DNA of 64,000 nucleotides from Mansonella perstans (Eukaryota > Nematoda > Chromadorea > Rhabditida > Onchocercidae): contig JBAMDO010000056.1 in assembly GCA_037074765.1 (NCBI GenBank), forward strand, positions 186,001 to 250,000, read 5' to 3'. Positions 55,301-64,000 of this stretch are shown here, piece after piece. Below the pieces are notes generated by a model, which saw only the letters and a list, made by a program, of their open reading frames with translations, was not told the DNA's origin and did not search any database. The first letter of the stretch is position 1. Every line of letters begins with the position of its first letter. A program made the translations under genes and the position numbers.

Positions 55301-57235
55301 ATACAACTTTTATCATTTAATGATTATTAAGACATCAGCGACACTCTTCCTTAATTTAATAGAATGAAAAAAAAGATGAAACTCTGTAAATGCTGTGCTA
55401 TTTTTGTTACCATTTAATTATCGAGATATTGAATTGAGCTTAACTTTGTTCAAGTTTGACTTTAAATGACGAGAGTTTCACTTATAAAATACTTCATTAA
55501 AATTCAATTTTTTTTCCCAAATGCTTTTGTTGATAAAATATATCTTTTTATGGACGCATTATCTCGATGATAATGATGATGATGATGATGATGATGATGT
55601 TGATGAAGATGAAGATTATGATGATGAGATCTGGCATGATTATCCAGCAGTCATGCCGTGAGTGAACATCTTCTTCATATTTTCATCCGCCATTTTCGAA
55701 TCGAAATCGAAATAGGGATGAACTTAATTAATTGTTATTAATTAGTTCCAAGTTTTACTTCAAGATAATGATGATTGTATAGCAAATTAGCTTGCAAAAA
55801 TTATATTTCCAGTTTTTTTCCCTGAAAAAATCAGTATTACTATATTTGATCAAAGCAGAAAAATTTCTTTTTCTATCTTTATTTATTTTAAATAGTTTTG
55901 CAGGAATAAATCACCTACAGCAACAGGTCAGTATGATATGCCACCATCAGAATCAGAACGTGAATCATCATTCAGTCGTTTAGAAATGGATCATTACGTG
56001 AAAGGATCGGATGATCAGATATCTGATCATAATAGGCAACAGTCCATTCAACTGCCCAATGGTTCCATTGATCATTTCCATCGTACGGCTTATAATAAGC
56101 AATACTCCGTCATTGAAAAGTAATATATTTATTGTGTTTTTATTAATCTTTTATAAACTAGTCAATAATACTTATTAATTATTTAATTTGTTTTTTTTCC
56201 TTTTTTTAATGTTAAAAACAGCCGAAAATTTTTTTTTGAAATTAACTTTAGATTTATTTGTTTATTTATTTCTAGACGACAAATAGAAAGTGATCTTCAT
56301 GAGGCACAATATTCATTTGAGGATCGGGATAACGATGGAATTCAATTGAAGACATCAAGAGTGCAGTTTACAGTGGAAGATAATAAGCAGATGTATGATT
56401 GATTAATTTCATAAAATTTTCAGAAAAAAAGTTCGCTTCATCTGAAATTTAAATGTTAATAAAAATTTTAAATTTAATCTTCTTAAAATAAAGGATGCAT
56501 GAAATATATTTATATAATAACACTGTCATTGTTGACTGACATAAAAATTAACATACACATATTACTAACTTTTAGTGAAAATTTGTTTCGTTCAGTAATA
56601 ATGATTAATTAAACTTTTTCAATATGAAAATAAATTGAATTTATAATAATTCATTTTGGAGTGATAAACTAAGAAGAACAAAATTTTAAAAAAGAAAATT
56701 AATTTCATTGTTAGAAAAGTTTTGTTGGAAAGGCAGCTAAATTGTTTTATAAATTGACAAATGAATCAAAAAAAAAAGATTTGGATTTTGTGATTGCTGC
56801 TGAAATTTATTATTTTTACTGATTCAGTATGGAAATAATTTTATCACACTCTAAAGTCGCTTTTTCTTTTGAAAATTTCAGTGCGAAATCATAGGCATGT
56901 AAATTTTTGAATTCAAATAAAAATATCAATGAGGGAATGTTTTTGCATTGTTTTTTCTTTTTTTTTTTTTTAGCTTGGATAATTTCAACATTACGTTGGA
57001 AAATTAGTATTAGTAATAAGATTTGTAATTAAATATTCACTTAATTTTTTTCTTAACGATTTATTACTTCTATAATTTGTTAAAATTTCATAATGTAAAT
57101 TTGGAAAATAAATACTTAATTTTTAGAAATGAGACTGAAATAACTGGCGACACGAGCTTGACATCATCGAAAAAAGATTACAAAAATTTATGGCATCATG
57201 CTTATGAAGATGCATGTCGTACGCTGGGAATTAAG
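40074..57235 (+). CDS. unc-13: UNC-13 N-terminal half (C2A domain and linker), partial
   Basis: Synaptic vesicle priming factor, partial at both ends. Exons: 40074-40103, 42825-42924, 43245-43318, 44037-44204, 45285-45355, 48623-48659, 50502-50650, 51519-51606 (or -51609), 52883-53027, 53244-53369, 55006-55120 (or -55116), 55629-55657 (uncertain), 55904-56119, 56276-56392, 57127-57235. All junctions agree in phase. The first four encode the C2A domain of long UNC-13 isoforms: [39 protein letters not shown], then [17 protein letters not shown] and [17 protein letters not shown], ending HFELPYD. This C2A binds itself and RIM at active zones. Then come a helical segment ([16 protein letters not shown]), [20 protein letters not shown] and [10 protein letters not shown], and a long acidic, Tyr/Asp-rich disordered linker. 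The C1, C2B and MUN regions must lie to the right. The first coding exon was not identified. Confidence 0.92.
40702..40777. repeat. 15-base tandem repeat, about 5 copies
   Basis: ATTCCTTTGCATACA-type units repeat with a 15-base period; one copy has TTTACATACA. On the minus strand it reads as an open in-frame peptide repeat, which I regard as fortuitous. It lies within the large unc-13 intron. Confidence 0.93.
43752..43797. repeat. 22-base direct repeat, two copies
   Basis: GTGAGCATACTATAxAAATGA occurs twice in tandem in an unc-13 intron, next to (AG)n at 43,588-43,603. Confidence 0.75.
51261..51335. repeat. Tandem duplication of about 34 bases
   Basis: CCTCAAAGATTTTTTTACCC followed by GAGTGACTGAGATT occurs at 51,261 and again from 51,295 with small changes, in the intron before unc-13 exon 51519. 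Confidence 0.8.
51922..51976. repeat. (CT)n-rich tract in unc-13 intron
   Basis: CT/TC dinucleotide-rich stretch, non-coding. Similar pyrimidine tracts occur at 54,487-54,507 and 57,776-57,812. Confidence 0.85.
52302..52462. repeat. Compound (CA)n/(TACACA)n microsatellite
   Basis: About 160 bases of CA repeats broken by TA and GC variants in an unc-13 intron. All three minus-strand frames are open and Cys/Val-rich, which is an artefact of the repeat. Confidence 0.95.
53925..54132. repeat. Imperfect ATT trinucleotide region
   Basis: About 200 bases dominated by ATT/TTA units in the intron between unc-13 exons 53244-53369 and 55006. Confidence 0.8.
55567..55600. repeat. (GAT)n repeat before unc-13 microexon
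   Basis: GATGATAAT followed by about eight GAT units. In the frame of the following exon it would read as an Asp tract, but no canonical acceptor allows it to be included in phase. Confidence 0.85.
55629..55657 (+). CDS. unc-13: Probable 29-nt unc-13 microexon
   Basis: The donor CC|GTGAGT at 55658 is strong and the frame [10 protein letters not shown] joins the next exon (NKSPTATG) in phase 2. Of the AG dinucleotides upstream within the open frame only the one at 55627-55628 gives phase 0, which matches an exon ending at 55120 (TTG|GTAAAA). The acceptor is purine-rich (GATGATGAG) instead of the usual TTTYAG. If it is not used, exon 55006-55116 joins 55904 directly in phase 2. Confidence 0.5.
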
Positions 57236-57239
57236 GTTG

Positions 57240-60200
57240 AAATTTTTTTTTTTTATTTAATTTTTTTGGAAGTTATTACAACGAATAATCAATATATTGA
57301 GAATAGTTGAATTTAAATCGATTATAATGAGCAAGCAGAATATGCGCACTTCCTTTATTGATGTTGAAATAGAGTTGATAGTTATCTTGACAGTCAAAAT
57401 AAATGTTAATATTTTGATTAAAATTTGAAATTAGAACAATGTTTTTAAAAGTGGCAAGTGGAAGAAGTAAATTTTTGCAAATTTTGTATAGTTCAAATAA
57501 TTTTATTTACATTCAGTAAATTGGAACATATTTATTATTGGGAAGAAAATTTTTAAATTTTTACAGGAATAAAATATTAATAGCCAGAAATTTGAGAGGG
57601 AAATAAAATAATGGTAACAAGAAGTTTTGGCTCTAAAGTAAGGTAATAATTGCCCGAATAAGGTAATAATAGTAATAATTGCCCGAGTAAGGTAATAATT
57701 AGGAAATTTAAGAATAAAATATCATTTTTAGTTTTTGATTTGACAATTTTTGTTACCTTTTTGTATTCACTCTTCATCTCTCTCCCTCCTCTCTCTCTCC
57801 TCTCTCTCTTTCGTTCTCTATTTCCTGATCCGTTTCAAAAACTATAAGATTTTTTTGATTCTTTTTCACTCTTCATACTTTAAGCTAAAAAGCTGCCTAA
57901 ATCTTCTCCTTTTAGCATTCAAATACTATTTCGTAATTCCTTTTGAATTCTGCGCTTAATATTTTTCTTTCTGTTTCGAACTCTGCACTCAATGAATGTT
58001 TCATTACTCACTTACCTTATTTGTTCTCACACACTGTTAACATTGCCCAATTCGGAGGAATTTTTTGAAGTTTGAGAATTTGACGTCTTTTCTTGCTACT
58101 TTACCAACTTTTTTCCTTCTAATTCAAAAAATTGATTTCATTTTTTTTTGGTTTAAAAAATGTCACGTACTTATTTATTCATTATTTTTCAATTTCTTTT
58201 TTTCTTTTCTTTCAGTGATATTTTAATAAAATTTAACTTTAACGGCAAATGTTTCTTGTTTATCAGTTTAATCTTAATTTTGCCTTAATCATTTGTTTGT
58301 TTTTCATTAATTATCACTCTCTCTTATCAGTCATTGCACACTCACAATCATCAAAAATATTTAATCTTTAAATTTTCTTTTCTTTTTTTATCCTTTAATT
58401 GAATTTTATCGAAAAGTAACAAAAAGAAAAGTGAAAATTTAAAAATTAAGAATGCGAGAAAGCTTATTTGTACTTCATTCAATAGTTGTGTAATTCAGAT
58501 TATTTCGTCATTGAAATTCATTAGTATATGTATTCATAAAGCATTTCTCATGAAATTTCTATTTTTTTTTTAAACTTTTAAAATTTTATTTTGAATAAGT
58601 GAGTGGAAATTGAATAAGCAATCGAATTGTCGGAATGAATTTGTAAAAAGGAAGGAAAAGTTCTTTTCTTTTTCGTAAAATTTAATTAAAAATTACTCGA
58701 ACAAATTTCTTTTTGAGGTAAAAAAGAAAATTTTTAAATCACTTTCTAACCTTACAAACATAAAGAACAGCAACTTATTTTGGATAATTCTTGCCAACTT
58801 ATTGTTTCAGTAAACTTATTGTCTCATTAATGCACAGAAGCTTATTGTTTCAAAGTAACAGCTTGTTGTTCCTTTTTTGTTTCAAAATTTAAGGATTGAT
58901 ATCCGAGCAGAATGACTCGTATCTTTTATGTTATATATTTCCAACTCGAATTGGTCGAAACTTTAACCAGCTTATTCCGTTTCTTATTTGATTTGGTCTG
59001 AGTTAAAATTGATGCGAACATATTTTTTTTTCTTTTTATATTCTTTCTTTTTTTTCTATTTTTGTATTCTTTTTTCTTAGTGCAGACATATTCTTGCTTA
59101 TACCAAACTTTCAATGACTACTTTCTGTCTCAAAACTTTAAAAATCTAAAACTTTTTTTCTAAAATGAAATGACCACGAAAAAGATTAGGAAATGATTGT
59201 TCAAGAAAGATAAAAAGCAGGAAATTCTATTGAAAAAATGGTGGCCATTTTTTTCTGCCTTTACTTATTCCAAGTCTTAGGATAAATGATGTTAGCCGGA
59301 CTAGTATAAATTAGCCTAGCTTAAACTGGTCAGCAAATTGTTTGAACAAAAAAATGGAGAAGATAAAAAAACTGAAGTTTTTATCATTCCAATTGTTAAA
59401 ATGAAAAACTGAAGTAATAAAAATTGAAAAATAAAAGTAATTTGCGAATTAATTCAATACCTTCTTCAATTTTTTTTCTTCATTTAATTTGTAACTAAAT
59501 ATTTCTTGAAAATTTATGGATAATATTTAAATCGATAGCTGCTCCTTGGGCAAAATGCCATGCGACAAATTTATCGTTGTAACATATATGGATTAATGAG
59601 TGCAGAATTTCCTAAATTTATTGTATTTATGATTTATCTATTCCAAATAATTGTTTATTATTACTACTTGTTTAAGTACTCGCAATTGTTATTTATTAGT
59701 AATAATTTGATTGCACTTTGTTACTTATTTGTTGTAACATTTGTCAAATGAAAACATCTCAAAATTTGAATTTTAAAAGCGTCAATTTTGTTTTTTTATT
59801 TATTATTGTTAAATTTTTATTGTTTCCTAAAATATGGTTAAAAAAGCATATTTTTTTATTTGTAAAATGATTTAATAATAGTTTCAGTTGCTCCAATTTT
59901 ACAATTTTCAACTTTTTTTTTTTTTTTTTTTTTTGAAATTTCCAAAATTATAATTCAACACAGAGATATTAACAATTTTCTTTATTTTAAAAAGTATCAT
60001 AATTTGTTTCTTTCTGATTTTTAATAAATTATTAATCTAACCTTCTTCCTCATCTCTTGCTCGCCTTATGTCTTTTTCAATCTCTCTTTCGCTCCCACTT
60101 TCCATCAATTATTCATTAACATAATTGACTGGTTGTTTATGCTATAATAGAAGTCATTAACAATAAAGCTGTTGTTTATATGCTATAATAAGAAAATGTG

Positions 60201-62380
60201 TGAACAAAACAATTTAAAATGATGAGATGAAATAGCGAATTTGAAAAATGAAATTAATTGAAAAATATATTGCATTGATAAATAGCAAACTAACTAATTA
60301 ATAATTAATATTCACGTACGTGTTTTAAAATACACGTAAAATAGTTTTTTTTTTTGTCCTTTCATTTTTGTCACATTCAATCCTCATCAATCTTCCGAAT
60401 TTTTCTTCACTTTTTTGTAGTTTTACTTCACGGACTAATGTTTCATTTGTTTCATTCAATCATTCACTTATCATTCATTTATCATTTTCTAAATACTTTA
60501 TCCGTTTATTTCACTTACGCTTAACTTTCATCAACTTTTTCTGATTTTTGATTTTTGTCCGATTTTAAATACCCATTTGCTCCATTTTATATTGAAAAAT
60601 TAATTTTCATTAACTTGCTAAAACCAATTATACTTCGTTTATGTTTGCTGCTATGACGGCTTACCTTCCCTTTCTCTCTTCTCTTCTTAGTTAATTTTCT
60701 GACTTCGAGAAAAGTTGCATTGTAATGGCTAGTTAAAATTAAATTGCTATTGTTGTTAAATTTATGGAAAAAATTTTCGATGGCACAAATAAATTTTCAC
60801 AAATCTTTTTATTTCAAAATTTGAAAAGCAATTCCATGCTTTCTCCTACATTGATTGCTATCATTTTGGGAATGTTTTATGTCAAAAAATATTGGTGAAA
60901 ATATATAAAAATAAATTGTTACCAATAAACAATTTAAAAAAAAATATTATAATTAAAATGTTTCAATTTCATTGAAATTAGAACAAAAGGAAAGAAAAGA
61001 GAGAGAGAGAGAGAGGAAAGAGAAGAGAAAAAGAGAGAGAAAGAGATGAAAAAGGAGTGAAATGAGAAGAGATTTATTTTGCGACAGGAATAAAAAGTAA
61101 ACAGATTAATGTAGCATTAATTTTAATTATCTCTGTAAGATATATTTAATCAATATCATATAAAATACTATTACTGAAAAATTTTCAATAAATCTTTAAT
61201 AATAATTAATATATTAATGATTTAAAGATAATATAGAGGAAATCTTTGCAGAGAGAGAAAGAGAAAGAGAGAAAGAGAGAGAGAGAGAAAAGGTTTATTG
61301 TTAGCCTCACTCTCTATCTTATCTATCTAATTCTTTTTCTGTCCTCTCTTTTGAAGTATTTCAAATTTACCTTTTCTATTGCCAATTCATTTTTATTTTC
61401 CTTTTTATTCACTTCTCTGATATTTATTTTCTCTTCCAATTTTACACCTTAAACTAATTAGTATGGTAGTTTGTTTAATTTGTTGTTTGTTTATAATTTA
61501 TTGATTAATTTCAAATCTCAAAACTTATTTTAATTATTTGTTCAATTAAATGAAAAAATTTTTATTAGATTTTAAAAGAGAAAAAAAATACTAGACAATA
61601 AATCATAAAGAAGAATGAAAAACTAATGAATAAATGAAAAATAATTTTTTATTGTTTTCTGATTTGTTTCAAAATTTCAAGATCAATATGAACTTTTAAA
61701 CTTAAATCGAAATATGCGATAGAAATATTTGTTGAGATTTTTATTATCAAAGTAAATCATTACTTTTAGAAAAGTTAGAGATTGTAGATAGGATATGACT
61801 TCTATTATAGTGAATTATTACTTGCAGATAGCATTAGGCTCATCATATCAAAGTAGTATATCTTTGTGTGAGATTGAGACTTGTTTCAAAGTAAGCTATT
61901 AATTTATAGACGAAATGAGACTTATATTAAAGCATTACTTATAGATGGTATTGAGAAAGGTTATGTATCTATGTATGCAAGCAACTTAAGATCATGAAAT
62001 TAAAAACTGGCTAAAATCCCCATCTTTTGACAAAAGAACAAGTTTTATTTCAAATTTATTTTTTAATTCTTTTTTGATTTATCAGAATCAAATTATTAAA
62101 TAATTATTTAAATTTTTGACTCTGTTTTTTTCCTTGCTGTGTGTGTTATATTTGAATGGCTGGCTAATTCTTGAAATGCTATCTGTTCACAAAAACATAT
62201 CCTTTCTTTATTAATTCAGGATATTGACGATTACTGAATCAATTCTTGCTGAACATCGTTTTGCATCTACTCAATCAATCTTAACTTTTTTTTATCATAA
62301 ACTAATTTGAAAATAATTCAAATTGGTGGGTTCCGCAAATATGATCAATGCGAAATCAGCTTATCAATTCTGTCTTATTC
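57240..62380. other. Large intron or inter-promoter region of unc-13
   Basis: About 5.1 kb without a supported exon, A/T-rich, with repeats at 57,640-57,700 (AAGGTAATAATTGCCCGA-like units), pyrimidine tracts and GA tracts. It may hold a second promoter if exon 62387 starts a shorter isoform. Confidence 0.5.
60979..61057. repeat. (GA)n-rich tract
   Basis: Purine tract of GA repeats with interruptions; a second lies at 61,250-61,292. Open frames over them (Glu/Arg/Lys-rich) are artefacts. Confidence 0.85.
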
Positions 62381-62386
62381 TTCCAG

Positions 62387-62902
62387 TCAAAAACTTTACA
62401 ATCATTCTGCACAATTGATTCAAAAATGGTACAGTCTATTTCATCCGATCCGGCTGCTTCACTGCTGACATTTTCGAAATCATTCAGGAAAGTATGGCGG
62501 GCTAAAAGAAGAAATGATGATAAACAGAGAAATGTTGACGACACATTAATGATACATAAATATAGTCGTTCAACAAGTTTACCGAATCTTAAGGATCTTT
62601 ATGTTGTACGTAATAAACGGTCATTGGCGCAAAAACTTTCCATCCCAAAAGGGACTGAAGAAATTCGCAGAAATCAATGTCAAAGATGTGAACTCAATTT
62701 ACTATTTACAATGATGGCACCATTGATTCCAAGTAATGGTTACTTGGCCAAACATTATCCTGGTTCATATCTGCAAAAAAATAGATCAGTATCAATCATT
62801 GATCCTAGAGGAACAGATAATAATGCTACAAAATTGTTAAATTCCAATTCAGTGTTAATTACCAAATCAAACCTGCGTGATGCAATAAAGCGTTTTCAAA
62901 AA
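62387..62902 (+). CDS. unc-13: Probable unc-13 exon (linker or alternative first exon)
   Basis: A 516-base exon bounded by TTATTCTTCCAG and AAAAA|GTAAGT, open in one frame and in phase 0 at both ends. Phase 0 matches the preceding unc-13 exon ending at 57235. It encodes 172 residues: a hydrophobic-basic segment (LLTFSKSFRKVWRAKRR), the motif YSRSTSLPNLKD, then polar sequence with SVSIIDPRGTDNN and SNLRDAIKRFQK. Order and type of motifs recall the Munc13 region just before C1, where a Trp-containing basic amphipathic segment binds calmodulin; that comparison is from memory. An ATG at 62426, 39 bases after the acceptor, could start a shorter isoform by trans-splicing. Assignment to unc-13 rests on position, strand and phase; a separate gene is possible. 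Confidence 0.6.
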
Positions 62903-64000
62903 GTAAGTTAGTTTGTAATTTGAATTTGATGGTAATGATTTTTGTACTTCTTTAATTTTCGTCTTCCATTCACTATTATAATTTCTCTGTTCATTCTCCC
63001 ATTGTTCACTTGTTTTGAAATTATAAATTCAGCCAAATATTAAACCAAAATAACATATATTGAAATGACCAATCAATTTTTGTTTTCTTTTTTCTTACTT
63101 CAATTTTTAAAAGTTTTTATAGTTATGTCTGGAAAAAGTAGTCCTATGTGGAAAAAAAATTTTTTATTATTCTTAATTACGATGATTTTCTAGGATGTAA
63201 ATTGATAACAAATCACAAAAATAGTGATGATTGTTTTTTTCTTTTCTTTACACTCAGTTTAAATGAAAAAGTATTTGAAGTTGTTTCTTTTTTTCTTCCT
63301 TTTAAAAACGAAGTTTGATTCTGTTTTCGGAGGTAAAAGGAAATATGAAATGAAGAACTCAAATTTCAAAATTTAATGAAAGTAGACGTAGAATAGTATG
63401 TTAAAATGATTTAAAGCTTGATTTTTAAGTTTTGCTTTTTGTTATATTTTTTCCATTGTTATTCCTGTCATCATCATTCTTTCGCCTCATATTTATCCTG
63501 AAGAATGAAAACTTTCTTCACTTCAAATTAGCAGTATATTCTGCTAATTTCAAATTAGCAGTATACACATAGATATCTCATAAATAGCCTAGGCCACTTA
63601 TTAGATTTTTGAGATAATATTTTTGAGAGAAATGCATTGGATTTTCAGTTAGACAAAAAAACGTTTCCAATGCTTGAACAAAATGAGACAAACAAAAAGG
63701 AAAAATACGAAAAAGCACTTGAGAAATATCAGTTTTTATGTTCCATCTTAAAATTTCTTGAAAATTCAAATTTTTCTCAGAAATGAATAAACTAATTGGC
63801 AGGTGAAAAAATGGAACTGAAAATTGCTGAAAAACCTATTATACATTCGAAATTGGAAATTCATCAATTTGAAGAGCTTACATTTTAGAATCAAAATCTT
63901 AATTGCAAAAATTTAACTTAACTAAGGTGAAAATGGGAGGTAAAAATCAGTAATACACACACATTGGCATGCTCCAAATCAAAAGAAGTTCGGATATTCT
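62903..64000. other. Right-hand edge, presumed intron
   Basis: No further exon seen. A 17-base direct repeat (TTCAAATTAGCAGTATA) occurs at 63,522 and 63,549 with an inverted partial copy between them. Confidence 0.5.

Noticed and set aside
61246..61452. Glu/Arg/Lys-rich plus-strand frame
   Set aside because: Start lies in a (GA)n repeat; the remainder is Phe/Leu/Ser low complexity.

Overview
This is AT-rich DNA with dense A/T homopolymer runs, many short exons separated by introns of about 60 to 5,000 bases, TTTYAG-type splice acceptors, and acceptors lying 3-19 bases upstream of start codons (the usual mark of spliced-leader trans-splicing). With the gene content (an UNC-13 closest in my memory to nematode UNC-13, plus nematode-style exon structure) this points to a nematode, most likely a clade III/filarial species. 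All gene models below were built by eye from both strands, checking splice phase at every junction; no homology search was run.

Layout. 1-16,300: no gene I can identify; A/T-rich sequence with a long (TG)n microsatellite, a cluster of four TGACGTCA elements, and a few weak exon candidates. 16,304-24,159 (minus): a complete, 21-exon MutL-type mismatch-repair gene, PMS2, about 877 aa. 24,730-27,586 (minus): a complete 6-exon XPA nucleotide-excision-repair gene, 246 aa. XPA lies immediately upstream of PMS2 on the same strand, about 550 bases from XPA stop to the PMS2 trans-splice acceptor candidate, so the two DNA-repair genes may form an operon. 27,590-28,633: shared divergent promoter region. 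28,634-29,635 (plus): a complete 3-exon Jagunal (JAGN1) ER membrane protein, 191 aa. 30,140-30,372 (minus): possible small basic 75-aa protein. 30,660-31,430: decayed coding-like sequence, possibly retroelement-derived. 31,430-40,070: gene-poor, presumably the 5' region/first intron of the next gene. 40,074-62,902 and on beyond the window (plus): the N-terminal half (C2A domain and long linker) of the synaptic vesicle priming protein UNC-13, at least 15 exons, with the first exon not found and the C1, C2B, MUN and C2C regions lying past the right edge.

How the genes relate: XPA (damage verification in nucleotide excision repair) and PMS2 (nicking endonuclease partner of MLH1 in mismatch repair) are both genome-maintenance proteins and share orientation. 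JAGN1 (early secretory pathway) is divergent to them. UNC-13 is a separate neuronal gene whose 5' regulatory region probably occupies the 31-42 kb stretch. No rRNA, tRNA, CRISPR or intact transposon was recognised.
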